From positions 623,409,740 to 623,473,739 of the forward strand of contig NC_081415.1 of the NCBI RefSeq assembly GCF_030272615.1: DNA of 64,000 nucleotides, read 5' to 3'. The translations under genes and the position numbers were made by a program. This DNA is from Cryptomeria japonica (taxonomy: Eukaryota > Streptophyta > Pinopsida > Cupressales > Cupressaceae). Numbering within the stretch: the stretch's first letter is position 1; every line of letters begins with the position of its first letter. The notes under the pieces were generated by a model. That model was not told the DNA's origin, did not search any database, and saw nothing but the letters and a program-made list of their open reading frames with translations. Of this stretch, positions 1 through 11,145 are shown one piece after another.

Positions 1-124
1 ATTGGGCCCGAACATTATGGGATAACATACATAATCAACTACTTGATCTGCATAAAATGAAGAAAATTTCTTCTTTACTTCTTATGTTATCTAGGTAGTT
101 TCTCGGGTAGGCAAGTTTCTAGGG

Positions 125-529
125 TTGCAAATAGAGGGCCAACTTGGCGATGAAGAGGGGAAGAAGAAGGTATGGGAGAATTATACTCAATTCCCTCTGA
201 GCAATGAAAAGATACATTTTAAAAGGATAAATGATGCCTTCCTCTTCCTTGTTATTATAAAGCTCACAGGTGATGAGGGTTACAGAATAAGCCCAAAGGA
301 AATGGAAATAATAAGGGAATGGAGATGTTGGTTCATCCAGAATCAACATTCCACATATATTAGAGTTAGTGGCTTTACAGGAAACCCCATCCTCCTGCCC
401 AGATATTGTAATGACCGAGTGATACTCTTAGAGTATGTAAGGAAGATGGTTGGGTTACAATCACTACTGTCTTCAAAGCACAAAACAAAATTAATTTATA
501 TGATCAAGAATTATAGGACTTACATGTAA
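125..529 (+). pseudogene. Longest open fragment of the ORF-X-like remnant
   Basis: This is an open stretch of 134 codons with protein-like composition: charged, with few low-complexity runs. The frame stays open upstream of the first ATG, so this ATG is probably internal and not a true start. The region around residues 78-105 (IRVSGFTGNPILLPRY, followed by a DRV-LLEYVRK helix) matches the pattern of ORF-X in the gypsy elements downstream (G-F-x-G-x-P-x-LLP, then an Ile/Leu-rich helix). The frame ends at a TAA at 527-529, and similar protein continues in another frame from about 540. I know no catalytic motif here. Read as a fragment of the larger remnant, not as a gene of its own. Confidence 0.45.
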
Positions 530-1206
530 AAGAATTTAATTATGATCAAGAACATTATGATCCATATGGAAAACTGAATCAAATGGTGTCAAAACCTTAT
601 GATGGGCATAAACCAAGGCTAGAAGACTTTTGGGCCAATCTCCAAGACAATTTTGAAGTTAGAGAGAAAAAATATTCTCGGCTCTGAGTCCCACAAATAA
701 TAAATTTTGAAATAGAGATGAATCTTCCTAAGGAATTGAGGGATGATGGTGAGTTATTAGATCAAACATATAAAGAACAAGGAATTGATAAGAAGCCCTT
801 CTCCCCAATAACATTGTGAGGACATGAAGATGTAAATATAGATTCAATAACTCAAAACGTTATAAAAAGAACTAAACAATGATTTCATTTCAAGATTAGG
901 CCAAGTGATACAAAAGGAAAACAAAAAGAATTAGCCATTGATAATCCTTAAGAAAAGGTACATAGGGAATATGCTTAAAGAATAAGGTCTAGTTCTAGAA
1001 AGAACACATGCACAGAACTAGATAAAGCTACTGGATCTGAGCCAACCACAAAGGAGCTTATGGAATAAGTCAAGAAATAGATGCAAAAAGTTGAGTTGTT
1101 GAAGAAGGCAACAGATTTTGGAATAAGGGAGGGGTCAGGAGTTGTGCCACTTATGTAAATACATCCCGTTAGGGTTTCTATTTGTCAAACACCAATAGAA
1201 GGTGCC

Positions 1207-1521
1207 ATGGAGAAAGATGAGCAAGGAAAACCTAAAGAAAGAACATCCACATCCACTCAACCTCCTCCTGATACAACATCAACATCAACTCAACCCCCAC
1301 CTACTGGAACAACACAAGCTCCCATTTCCACATCGTCGACTACTACAATCCCTATAACAATGTCGGTGTCTGCACCAACCGATATTTTTGCTACAACATC
1401 GGTAACATCACCTCCTGTAATACAAGGAATAACTCCTACCACTGAAAAGGTGACTATTCATAATATTGAATTTGATTCTGATAAGGAAGACGATTATACA
1501 ATTGGCATGAAAGAAAGTTGA
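1207..1521 (+). pseudogene. Pro/Thr/Ser-rich linker segment of the ORF-X-like remnant
   Basis: This is an open stretch of 104 codons dominated by Thr, Ser and Pro, including two direct repeats of a TSTSTQPPP-type unit, followed by an acidic tail (FDSDKEDD). Such segments are typical flexible linkers between folded parts of retroelement-encoded proteins. The flanking frames carry Glu/Lys-rich sequence and stops. There is no signal peptide or membrane segment. It could be mistaken for a small extensin-like gene, but there is no hydrophobic leader and its neighbours are remnants of the same decayed coding region. Confidence 0.4.
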
Positions 1522-2259
1522 GAAAAAAGAAAATAAGAAAATTAGTTTGACTTGAGAAACACTCACTGGTAGATCCTATGGATGTAGATGAGCAGAATCT
1601 ACCAAAGAAGCAACCAACTGAAGAAGAGAGAGAACAAGATGGGCCTGAGAATGAGCATGATAAAATATTGGTTCTAACTCCTGAGACCAAGAAAAATTGT
1701 TAAAAGAAATAGCAGTTGAAGGAGAATTGAAAGAAATAGATAAAGCTGATAAAGAGTTTGAAAAAGAAGTAAGTGACAGGTTAGGAGAATTACACAAACA
1801 ACAATAGCTGAATATTAATATTTCTCTCCAAACCAGCCAAGTTAAACCGAGTACTTAAACCCAAGATATTCAAATTCCTAAGAAAGAAGAGGAAGAGAAA
1901 GATGAAGGAGAAGAACAGTTACAAAAGGTATGCAAGGTGACTGTGGAGATCATACCACACAAAGTTCATATGGATGAAGAAACACCATAATGGTTGAGCT
2001 TCACTTTTGAGAAGAAGAAGAAGAAAGTAGTTTTGCCAAAAGTCACCTTGCAATAAGCACTCACTAAAGAACCAAGGAAAATGAAGAAGGTGAATACCAT
2101 ACATCATTTGTCTAGAACTAGTTTTGATGAGGTGATTGCTGATATTGAAGCTCCTATACAAGTTGAAGGCCAAAGCTCCCTAAAATACCAAGTTTCACAG
2201 GTAACATTGGGTAAACAAATCAAGTGGGGAGGAGATAGTATTGAAAATTTGCAGTCTTC

Positions 2260-2260
<1 letters not shown>

Positions 2261-2286
<26 letters not shown>
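2261..2286. repeat. (AT)13 microsatellite
   Basis: Thirteen consecutive AT units lie inside the decayed coding remnant. They create the artificial Ile/Tyr runs seen in two reading frames here. Confidence 0.95.
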
Positions 2287-2291
<5 letters not shown>

Positions 2292-2860
2292 TTGAAGATT
2301 GAGATGTTGCCGCAGGATGGAGATGACATAACAGATTCCTATCTTCCTCTCCTTGGGTCAATAAAGAAATGTGAAATTTTTTTAGAGAAGTTAGGCATTT
2401 TTGGGCTTGGTATTCTCGGTGCTGGATGTTTGGAGGTGGACAATGTACTCCATTAGTGGGACACATATGTGGCACACTATTTTACAACTTCTACTGAGTT
2501 TAATGTTGAGTTAATGGATAGATACACATACTTGATAACTCAGTGTCAATAGGATTTAGAGATAATAGAGAAATTAGAGAATAGAAGTAAGAATGCAGAG
2601 GATATTTTGAAGAAGTTCAAGTTCAGAATCAAACATGTTGTTGATCCTCCTGCTGAGGTAGTTGCATTCTTCATTAGCAACTAGAAGACCTATAAAAAGA
2701 AGTAGAAGATGAACATACAATTGCTAATGATAGAATCGTATTTTTGAAGAATTTTGCATGAAACTAGTACTAGGACTTCAACTGCTACTCCAACATGTAC
2801 CTTGATTATTGAGCAAGTTTTGCATGATTACAAAGTGTTGGCTCATGCAACATCATTTTC

Positions 2861-3544
2861 GTAATGCTCACCCAGTCATAGTTTCGTAGTAGTTAACTAG
2901 AGCTCAAGGCAGAGACTTCCATGTCAACTGTGACTCCTTGCTTTTTTACTACTTAATTTATATAGGTTTATTTCCTAGAAAGTAGGATAATAAACTTTAT
3001 AAATTAGATATTTTTATTCATTGTAAGGGTCTGCAAATTGATGAATTGAGGCCCAATTAGAGATTCTTTTAGAGATTTTTATGCAAATTTTATGAGTTTG
3101 AGTAGATGTTATAATATATTCTTTGGAGTTAATACAAGAAGCATCTTATAGATTTTTTGATCTATGCATATGTGCCATGAATTTGTTCTTTGAAATATGG
3201 TAATGTCTATTATTTGAAATCAGTAACTTGTTTTGATCTTATATTTTATTGCTTACTGAATCATATTGCACATGTAAGTGGTGTATGAGAATTGATGTGA
3301 TAAAAAAATATTGTGGTGGTATTCATTTCCTTGAATTTGTGAGGTTGCATGACTTTGCATGTTTATTGGAGGTGCATTACTAAATGTTTGTTTGAATGAT
3401 ATTGATGATATTTAGATTATGGGGTGCTAATTATGTAGTTCATTAAGTTGTTATTGTATTGGTTTCATTATTTTTTTCTTATTTCCCTGATCTATCTTTT
3501 GCTGTTTATTTTGAAAAGAGAATCTAAATCATTAAAATACAAAA
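2861..3544. other. AT-rich stretch without recognised gene, possibly an old LTR
   Basis: All frames carry frequent stops and I see no protein motif. The position directly after the end of the ORF-X-like remnant is where a 3' LTR would lie, because in gypsy copies M and P ORF-X ends 8 bp before the LTR. I could not find TG/CA borders or a second copy, so the LTR idea is only positional. Confidence 0.3.
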
Positions 3545-3640
3545 AAATAAATAAGTTAAGCTATTGGAAGTTGTTTCAACCAGCGGGCCCCTTTAACAGG
3601 TACGACTGCATTAACCATTGAGCTTCCCATCACCATCGAG
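3545..3640 (-). mobile_element. Possible tRNA-derived SINE remnant
   Basis: On the minus strand a tRNA-like A box (AGCTCAATGGTT, complement of 3613-3624) is followed 43 bases later by a B-box-like GGTTGAAACAAC (complement of 3570-3581). That spacing fits an internal RNA polymerase III promoter. T-rich sequence follows, as in some plant SINE tails. The B box departs from consensus, no tRNA cloverleaf can be drawn, and no target duplication was identified. The evidence is weak. Confidence 0.25.
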
Positions 3641-6245
3641 AACCGACTATAGAGACTTTGGAGTGGTTAGTTCCCAAAAACTTATTGCTTTTCAAGAGAG
3701 ATGGGAAGTGTTAACATTAGCTACCTAACTATTGGAGAGTGTGTCAAAACACCCATCAATAGGTACTAATACAATGGCCTCAATTTTTCAAAAAATATTA
3801 TGACACAAGGAGAAGAAAAAATTCCCCATAACAAACAAATATAAAAATATAAATTCATTGAAACCTAGGAACCAAAAAATGGGAAACCTCTTATAATTTA
3901 TCTAATTGAGTATTGATAATGATTAAACAAGGAAATTGCAACAAAGTGCAAAATGATGTAGGATCTTAAGAAATTTGAGATATAAAAATTAGGAGTTCAA
4001 CATAGTTTATGAGTGTAAGGATATTCTTATGTGTTTATATCCCATACTCATAGTTGAACATGTCAAAATCTACTAGAAAAACCCCATCACCATTATTAGT
4101 CCTCAAAATAGTAATCCTTTTTTCTAGCTTGAATCTATACAAGATCCTTGAACACTTTCATATGAATTAAGAATTTAGATTTACTTGTAAGGAAAAATTA
4201 ACCTATAATTGTATTAAAATCATTAGTGAATGAATAGATTTTAAAATCAAGAGAAAATTAAGAAAACCAAAAATATCAAGTCAAATACTTTTATAAATAT
4301 ATACAAAACTAGAAATAAAAATGAACATTTTTTAATTTTCATAAAAAAAATTTCACCAAAATTGAAGTCTAATTTACAATCATTTACCTAGTTAGCAAAA
4401 AAATTATTTCCCCTGCTCAACAATAAAGCAATAATGATCCATCCTCTATTTCAATAGCATATTTTTCTCTAAAAGAAATATAATGTCAAAAGTGTGGGAA
4501 TGTTTAGGTTTTGAAAATATATGATCATCAAAACTGGATGAAAATCTCAACTCTCCTAGCTAATCCTCTTGCTTAAATTGAATATCCTATACATATATTT
4601 ACTATAGGAATAAAATAACTATTGCAACAAATCATTCATACATTAAGTTTAAAAAAAAAAAAAATCTTGTTCAAGCACCGTTAATTATCATTATAATACC
4701 TGTGACCACCTTGCATCTTTCACTTGATAAAGCAATCTACACACCTAAATATATTAATTTATTGATAAAAAATTATAATTTGCTCCAAACCATGGATATG
4801 AAACATAATATGATCCCCTTTAATTATCCATTAGAGAGTAATTGGTGAAAAGTATTTAGATCAGAATAAACTCTACTGAATAACTCCCCATTCGTATCTT
4901 GTAAACCAATCCCAATACAAGGTCATGTATATAGATGCATCCGAGTTAATTAGCCACCACCTTTTGATGCGTGGGAAATCAACCTCATTACAAAGGTTTC
5001 ACCAATCCATAGATTAAACATTCTGTATTTTTCTTATTATGAAATTTGGACTCCCCAAAAGATTTAGATGTAGCCATGATTTCTTCTTTCTTTTTACTTT
5101 CTATCTACCATAAATAGCTATTGTCACTTTTGCTAATTCAGAATTATGTGTATAAAAATCTCTTTGTAAGTAGCAGTATAGCTACAAAATCAATTTGAGT
5201 TTTGAGCTGGTACTCCAATGCCCATAACTATAACAAGGACAAAAAAATTATGCAGTGATCTTCCCTCTCTATCTTTCCACAAACAAAATGAAAATATGGA
5301 AGAATAATGTTAACAAAATATGGGTATTCAATTATAAAGCATCCATCTCTTAAGGGTATAAACTTTTCTATAAAGAAAAAGCTGTTTACTAAGGGTTTAT
5401 CTTTTTCAAAAAGTTTACTATAGAAGTGTCTTTATGCATATTCTTCAATACTAAATAAATAAATTGGATTCTAATGAGATCCTTATCTTTTCTATCAATT
5501 ATTACCTATTATTCTTGTGACTTGAAAAGGGGTTGTATCTAAATACTGAAACCCATTGATCACTATCCATTAGCATATCCTCCATTTGATGTTCTAGCTG
5601 TTAAGATATGTTTTTGAAAATTTCACCGTTTTTTACTATAGATTTTTTCCATCTCTTTTCATAATATTATAAAAAAAAATTTATGCAAATTCTCACTCAA
5701 ATGACGACTAATACAAAACCACTATAATATACACCTAAAATCAAAAGTGATCAATTTTTGACACAAAATAAGAGCAAGTTAGATACATGGAAATGCTCCC
5801 CAAACATATGTTAGATGAGAGTAATGTACATGGTTGATCTTTACAACTATAGAATAACATGTACATAAAATACAAATAAAAATTACACAACATCAGTGTA
5901 CATGAAAAAATAACTTTAAAAAAAAAATCACATTTGAAAACATGAACAAATTATATCATTAATAAAAAGGTTACAATACAATCAAACATAAATACCATTA
6001 TAGGAGTATCATCAACATATAGCTCTAGAATAAATCTAGTAGCCTAACAATGTCTGCATCCAATAAATAAGATAAACATTACATAAAATCATCAAAAGGT
6101 AATTCTGAAACCTTGAGCTAAAACCATGTAATTGTGGCTTCCAAATCCCTAGTTTGAAATCCAACACCTAAATGAAGCCATTAAGACATTTTTACAAATA
6201 TTAGAACTAGAAAAGATATATTTAATACAAACCCCTATAAACATT

Positions 6246-6359
6246 AACAAGCAACTGTTTAACTACTGTTTAGAGTCTACTTTAACTCTGGTTATGTTTT
6301 GATGGATTTGGGTTTCGAGTCCCTCTAAAACCCATTTATCTTAATAAAAAACAAGCAAC
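6246..6359 (+). mobile_element. 94-bp 5'-truncated LINE tail with 10-bp target duplication
   Basis: Copies A and B of the block align across this place except for an extra 94 bp in A (6256-6349). The extra piece is bounded by the direct repeat AACAAGCAAC (6246-6255 and 6350-6359). It ends in CTAAAACCCATTTATC plus TTAATAAAA, which resembles the 3' ends of the LINE insertions ending at 11133 and 16984. A short 3' end, an A-rich terminus and a target duplication are the hallmarks of a dead-on-arrival LINE copy made by target-primed reverse transcription. Confidence 0.75.
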
Positions 6360-6463
6360 ATGAAATTCATATTTTAACCAAAACCCAACTCTATAATATA
6401 TATATTACATTTTATACTTAATTTTTTTCATCTTAACATCTCCTAATAAATAGAAGAGTGCCC

Positions 6464-6545
6464 TTGAGATTTGGGACACTATACACAAAAGTAATCCTAT
6501 CCGTTGAGATTTTGGACAATATACACAAAAGTAATGCTATCTCAT
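6464..6545 (+). repeat. Two-unit ~40-bp tandem repeat in copy A
   Basis: Two adjacent units begin TTGAGATTT at 6464 and 6504, each containing TATACACAAAAGTAAT. Copy C has the same two units (27971 and 28011); copy B has only one (from 19431). Confidence 0.8.
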
Positions 6546-6639
6546 GTAGTGACTTCACCAAATGTGACTCCAATGGTTCACTATCAATTGCCACCAACGT
6601 CTATGCTAACTTTGAGTTTACTCTATTTCTACTTGAATT

Positions 6640-6885
6640 TTGTCAAATTTTAGTTTGAAGCAAAACTTTGGATATTTAAAAATCAGCTGGCAGGCGGTCA
6701 GAAAAGCAAAGATGATCCAACTAACAGCGCGATATGGACTAATAGTTAATAGTTATGGGCAATTCTGTAATACCATTAATGGTTATGGTGCACCATGACG
6801 GCCGAATTAGAGGTAGCTCAGAAGTGCCTCGTGTAAACTGTACAGGGATATGTCGATATATCTGCGTGCATGAAAACCATCCTGT
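6640..6885 (+). pseudogene. Orphan promoter of a lost RING gene (copy A)
   Basis: This is the counterpart of the 245 bp directly upstream of the intact RING gene. It contains the motif ATTTAAAAATCAGCTG, the palindrome ACCATTAATGGT (6772-6783) and the palindrome ATGGTGCACCAT (6785-6796), all present in the same order upstream of the intact gene. The alignment stops just before the place where the TATA box lies in copy B, and no RING coding sequence follows. I infer that the gene was deleted or never copied here. It may still be a regulatory remnant, but there is no evidence for a transcript. Confidence 0.65.
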
Positions 6886-7425
6886 TAACCATAATCAACC
6901 TTAGCTTGTAAGCTTTCATATCAGTAGATCAGTATCTGAACCATCCTTGTCTGGAGAGTGTCTAGATGCTGTATGACCTCTTTTGGCTTCTTTGGAAGAG
7001 CCTACAATGCTACGACAACATAGTTTTGCAATATATGACACAAACAACTCAAATTGATATAAAAAAGTGTTTTGACCTACGAAGGCTTAGTTTGCACTGC
7101 CTAGGAAATATCTCCGTGAAATTTTCTAATTCATGAGATTTGTAGTGAACATACTGCAAACCCTAATTATTCAATAACTTCCCTATATATTCTCAGTAGT
7201 CCTTCAAATTTGAGATTGCAGTGTATAAATTCACACTTTTTCAATTGGTATATGTCATACTAATTTTATAATAAATTCTTAAATTTTGTAATATTTTACG
7301 TCAAATTTTATCTATAGTAAATCTAATATTATTTTGAGAGACATTTTTAATTTTTATTTTTATTTTTATGAATAAGCTTCTAATCTATATTAATAAAGAG
7401 ATTAAATACAAATTCACAAAAAAAG
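6886..7425. other. Gene-free flank between copy A and a LINE
   Basis: No open frame or motif is supported. The sequence becomes very AT-rich towards 7400, where the minus-strand LINE remnant ends. Confidence 0.5.
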
Positions 7426-7538
7426 GGTTGGGTGGTAAGAAAGCACACTCCGAGAGTCACATGGGCATAGCCTAGAAAGTCAGAGAGTCACGGGCCAAGC
7501 CCAGAAATCTACAATAACAAATAGTTAAAAAAAGGCCA

Positions 7539-7985
7539 TCAAGCGACCAAGGCAGTGCCAGCAGAGCCAGGAGGGGCTCTGTCATCCTTCGTACCCCATA
7601 CATCAGCAGGGTCAAGATTGACGTTAGGAGGAGCCCAAACATCATCATCTTCTTTATCTTTGATATCTTCCTCGCGCTGGGGCGAGATTGCAAGGGCCAG
7701 CCACGGAAAGACTTTATCCAAAACTGGCCAATCCAAACTAGAAGTAGTACCAGGAGCAGGAGCACCATCAGGAGGCCAACCACCCCCACTCCCCGTTGGC
7801 CCACCAGCACACCAACCCTGGCTAGCCCGCGGCAGAGGACAGCGAGCACGCCGAGAGGGGCGGGAGTCGCACCGAGGCGGAGGCTGAGAGCGGGGGTGCA
7901 CAGAACCACCCCACCACCGGCCCCGAGAGGGCGACCGGTGGCGGGAGGAGGAGGACGAGTCGGGGACCCGGGCCATAGTGCACGG
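7539..7985 (-). pseudogene. GC-rich Arg/Ser/Pro-rich open frame inside the LINE remnant
   Basis: An open frame of 145 codons begins MARVPDSSSSSRHRSPSRGR and ends with acidic sequence (REEDIKDKEDDDVW). The sequence at 7780-7985 is far richer in G and C than anything around it. A second overlapping frame is also open through the GC-rich part, which is expected by chance there, so openness alone is weak evidence. The acidic half, with normal base composition, looks more protein-like. It may be the end of the LINE ORF2, a 3' ORF, or foreign sequence picked up by the element. No function is assigned. Confidence 0.3.
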
Positions 7986-8039
7986 GGCATTGCCCCAATG
8001 GTCTAGGAGGACCTAGAGGTGAGCCACTTCAAGTACCAC

Positions 8040-8620
8040 TTTATTGGCCTGCACCTGTATCTGAAATAATACATTAGAGCAAATAGTAGCTTTAGAATAC
8101 ATAGAAATTTGACAATCCATATGAGAATGAGCAAATATGTAGGCATTTCTATCTTTCCAAATAGTAAAGAGGATTTCCACCCTGAAAGTGTGCCAAAGCT
8201 AGGTATATTTAGCTGGGAAGCTGGGCGAATCCCCAAGAAGAATCATGTACCAAGAGAACGGCTCCGGTCGAAATGGCCGGAAAAAATCATGTATCCAGTT
8301 CCAATACTGCTGGGCCCTAGGGCAAAACCAAAAGAGATGCTTAAAAGTCTCAGACTGCCCACAAAATGGGCAAGCTTCAGCTCAACACTTGCAGACCAAG
8401 TGTTGGCAAATATTTTACGCCAAATAGGCTCAGGAGATTGAAGTAACCACCTCTGATTCAGACTTTGGATCATGGGAAAGTGGGGCGATAGGCACCTGTA
8501 ACCAAGCCGAGGCTTGTAGTTTCTCAAAGGAGTATCTGGGTACCATTTCCAGTCTTTCCACCAAGGCTTGGGCCCGTGAATACCAATTTTATGAAGCATC
8601 TCATATGGGATAGCACTCAC
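8040..8620 (-). pseudogene. LINE ORF2 fragment: zf-RVT zinc-binding region
   Basis: Two overlapping minus-strand frames together give the usual LINE order. An open frame of 125 codons (8243-8620) contains HGPKPWWKDWKWYPD and EPIWRKIFANTW. A one-base shift near 8370 then gives the Cys/His motif CPFCGQSETFKHLFWFCP and the Trp-rich IWKDRNAYIF segment. In LINEs this region follows the RT domain and is thought to bind nucleic acid. The frameshift separates the two halves, and no RT catalytic YADD-type motif remains. The family assignment is good; the borders are approximate. Confidence 0.6.
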
Positions 8621-8960
8621 CAGACCATCAAAGTAGCCTGGTCTTGGTTTTGAAAACTATACAAAGCACAGAACTCGTCTCACTTCATGATGTGCATGGC
8701 AGGTCTAAAAAAAAGCTGATGAAGAGTATGAATACCCCTTCTTATTAAATCTGAAAGCTTTGAGCCAGGGCACTTTGGCCAGGGGCTGGTCGTTTCTGGC
8801 AAACAGGGGCGACCACCACACATTGTGGTGGTTCAATGAGAGCCCATCCCAAAAGCCAAAGCCAGACCACATAGCCAGGGTTTAACAGACTCTCAGGCAC
8901 GCCAAATGCTTTTGGCAACAAACATACCAACTATCTGAACCGGTTCTTTCATAACCAGAA

Positions 8961-9400
8961 GGGTCTGAAGGCCAATTCCTTTCCAATTTTTTTTATAATA
9001 TTAGAGACATGCACTTCCCAAAATAACCACCAAAAAATTAAAAAACTCTCTCTTTCCTTCATGATGTTAAGATCGCGCTCTTATACCACTTATAGTGGAA
9101 CAACTTATACAATAGATGAATATAATAGTAAATATGTTTCAAATACTTGATAATAATATGTGAATTCAAAAATATGAATGCAAATCCTACTGCTAGATGT
9201 TTTATAGTTGGTAAATGGTTAATGTTGTAACGTTGTATCTCTCTTTTTGGTCAGGGTCGTCTCCCTGCTAATCTAAGAAAAAATATGTGAATTCAAGACG
9301 TTAACCTCCTAGTCCACTTGGAGGGTGTTGCCTGACATGATGACAATAACTAGACAATAACTCTTATATACTAGCTAGTAACTCAAGCGAACTTAAGTAA
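8961..9400. other. Gene-free sequence between two LINE remnants
   Basis: There are no supported open frames. The part around 9240-9290 (TCTCTCTTTTTGGTCAGGG) may be a scrap of another non-LTR element, but this is not demonstrable. Confidence 0.4.
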
Positions 9401-11145
9401 CTGCAACCCCTAATGTACGATGGGAAGAGTGGGAGGAGAGAAAACGAGAGGCGCGAGGGTTTCTGTAGGGGGAAGCACTATGGATGGCAAGGGAGAAGAT
9501 GCTAAGGAAGATGACAGAGTCCCCCTCCACCTTTATCCCTTTGTTGTGGCTTCTTGCCTATGAGAGGTGCTAGTTGGAGGTTCATACAACGGTTGTAGAG
9601 TGTTTTGCGGGAGTGGTGGGAGAAGAGTTGCGGGCTCTGTTGCTGAGCGTTCTATTAAAGATGTTATTCTTGTGTTTGATCCTCAACCATATGTAGGTTT
9701 TGATATTGACATGGTTGAGGGAGATGGGTCTCTTGGCCCTCATTTTGGGTCTCTCTCCATTTCGGGGTATTTCAGCAGCACGACTCTTCATAGGGTTTGT
9801 GAGCTTTTCTTTCCCCTTGGTTTGTCTTCTATCCTTAAGGTGGGGTGTTTTGTACACTATCACTTCGTTCCTTCTCATGGTGTCGGTGTTCTTTATGTAA
9901 CCCTAGCTTAAGGCCATGAAGGTGGGGGTGCACTATTTTCTTCAAGGGCCCTTTCCCCTCTTTTTGTTGCTTGATCTAGTAGGCCTTTTGGGGTTGCTTT
10001 TGATTCTTTTGGTGCCTTCATTTCCCTAGAGTTTTTTTGAAGATTGGTTGGTGGGCTATCTTCTTGGGTCTAGCCATGGTTTTTCTTGCAATATCTCTTG
10101 GCCTTCCCTCTGTCTATAGCATGGGTTTTATTGGAGACAATCTCCCTCCTATTGAGGCAGATTTGTGTTTTATGGTGCAATCTAGGTGGTGCTAGTGGGT
10201 GGCTGGTGATGACCTATTTCTCGAGGCTAGATGGTTGTTTGTTGCTATCCCCTAGCTAAAGAGTTTCTACCCCTTTTCTCCTATAGAGATGGAGATTTTG
10301 TTTATGCTTTCATGCTTGGAGTTGGACTAGTTTAGGCCTCTTCTTTATCATTTGGTTCTGGAAGCCTTTAAACCTTGTTGTCCAACAAAGCGTTGTGATT
10401 CCATCTCTTGGTGGCTAGACTTTGGTTCATAGTTTGAATCTTTGTTCTCTTTGATGATGGTTTCCTACCTTTCTATCCCTATTGAGGTGGGTTCCTATCC
10501 TATTGAGGTGGATAGATGCTTTGCTATTACAAGTGCAACTATCAACAACTTTGAGGTTGTTGGCTTCATCTGAGTGGTTCTAGGAGCCATATCATAGCCC
10601 ATTTTGAAGGTTAGGGGAGTCTTTCAAAACCCCCATGTTTTGGTTCAACTTATAATGCCTCTTTTATGTAATCTTGTCTGGCTGGACACTGATATTTTTC
10701 AAGGGCCTAATATATATTGCAGTTGTTTTTGGTTAAGGTCTAGGGTATCTTTTTACTGCTTTGAGTTTTTGTTATAGGTTAAGGGAGCCGAGAATATCCC
10801 TGTTGTTTGGTTGAGGGTGCATGTTAGACCCTCATCATTTACTTTTAACTGCTATAGCTTGAGGTTCTATCCTTGTTGGTGTGGCTATCATACTTTGTAT
10901 TGTCTATATCTTGCTTGTTTGGTTGGCACTTTCTGCTTATGACTGTACTGGTATTTGACTAGCGTTAGTCAGCTCAGCTGTGTTTGGGCTACTAGTTTTC
11001 ATGGTTTGTTATCTTTGGCAGTGTTGTATTGTGGTTTCTAGATCCTGATAAAATCTGAGGGTTTTGGGTCCCTTCAAAAACTGTTGTACGGGGTTTTGGT
11101 TCCCCTCAAAACCTATTTATCCTTAATCAAAAACTACAACCCCTA
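9401..11145 (+). mobile_element. Non-LTR retroelement insertion with 12-bp target duplication
   Basis: The insert (9413-11133) is bounded by CTGCAACCCCTA (9401-9412) and CTACAACCCCTA (11134-11145), a 12-bp direct repeat with one mismatch. Its 3' end, CCCTCAAAACCTATTTATCC followed by TTAATCAAAAA, matches the ends of two other insertions in the window. Base composition is T/G-rich and unlike the flanks. One open stretch of 114 codons (9567-9911) occurs near the 5' side, but I recognise no endonuclease, RT or RNase H motif. It may be an internally deleted or non-autonomous LINE derivative. Confidence 0.65.
9567..9911 (+). pseudogene. Unrecognised 114-codon open stretch inside the LINE-like insertion
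   Basis: The frame is open and rich in Gly, Val, Phe and Leu, with no recognised motif. The opposite strand is also open over most of this stretch, so coding cannot be decided from openness. It lies near the 5' end of the insertion and could be a decayed ORF1. I do not recognise it and assign no function. Confidence 0.2.

Larger units (their letters stand above)
1..2860 (+). pseudogene. Decayed ORF-X-like gene, probably the 3' gene of an old gypsy-type element
   Basis: Translation of the + strand gives stretches of plausible protein in changing frames, broken by many stops. They are: a charged segment at 125-529; a segment near 600-830 that includes EDFWANLQDNFEVREKKY; a Pro/Thr/Ser-rich linker at 1207-1521; Glu/Lys-rich sequence at 1700-2170; and a final segment at 2300-2860. 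The motif IRVSGFTGNPILLPR in the first segment resembles GFRGTPYLLP in the ORF-X protein of gypsy copy P (near 56600), at a similar place in the protein. I therefore infer a distant relative of ORF-X. No RT or integrase lies in the window upstream, so the element is cut by the window edge or lost. The function of this family is unknown to me. Its coding nature is fairly clear; the relationship to ORF-X is less certain. Confidence 0.5.
3806..6885 (+). repeat. Duplicated RING-gene upstream block, copy A
   Basis: This block aligns, with many substitutions and small indels, to 12425-12876 plus about 16985-19790 (copy B) and, from about 4909 on, to 26308-28313 (copy C). The similarity starts near GGAGAA..CCCCATAACAAA and ends around 6885, where copy B continues into the RING gene (GTGAAAACCAGC) but copy A continues into unrelated sequence. 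Copy A therefore has the gene's upstream DNA and promoter palindromes but no gene. By eye the identity to B is about 80-85%. No open reading frame is preserved in the same frame in all copies, so the block is read as non-coding. Confidence 0.75.
7426..8960 (-). mobile_element. LINE (non-LTR retrotransposon) 3' remnant
   Basis: Reading from 8960 down, the minus strand first encodes the tail of a LINE reverse transcriptase (a piece with FWDG...LFARNDQPLAKVPW). It then encodes the zinc-binding region found after plant LINE RT domains, with CPFCGQSETFKHLFWFCPRA giving C-x2-C-x8-H-x4-C. Next comes LWHTF...IWKDRNAYIF, matching the segment between that zinc region and RNase H. An unusual GC-rich Arg/Ser/Pro-rich segment follows (7555-7985). 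Frames shift at several points (for example within 8243-8441) and stops are present, so it is dead. No RNase H is visible. The 3' border near 7426 has no clear poly(A), and a target duplication was not found. Confidence 0.65.

Noticed and set aside
2104-2475. 123-codon minus-strand frame with Ile/Tyr runs
   Set aside because: Created by the (AT)13 microsatellite opposite a sense remnant. No motif.
6458-6658. Open frame upstream of the lost RING gene in copy A
   Set aside because: The matching region in copies B and C does not keep the frame, so the block is non-coding.
7472-7990. 172-codon minus-strand open frame rich in Leu, Arg and Gly
   Set aside because: It overlaps another open frame in a GC-rich segment where stops are rare by chance, and its composition is not protein-like at the C-terminal end.
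9582-9878. 98-codon minus-strand frame in the LINE-like insertion
   Set aside because: Opposite to another open frame, with no motif and no supporting homology in other copies.
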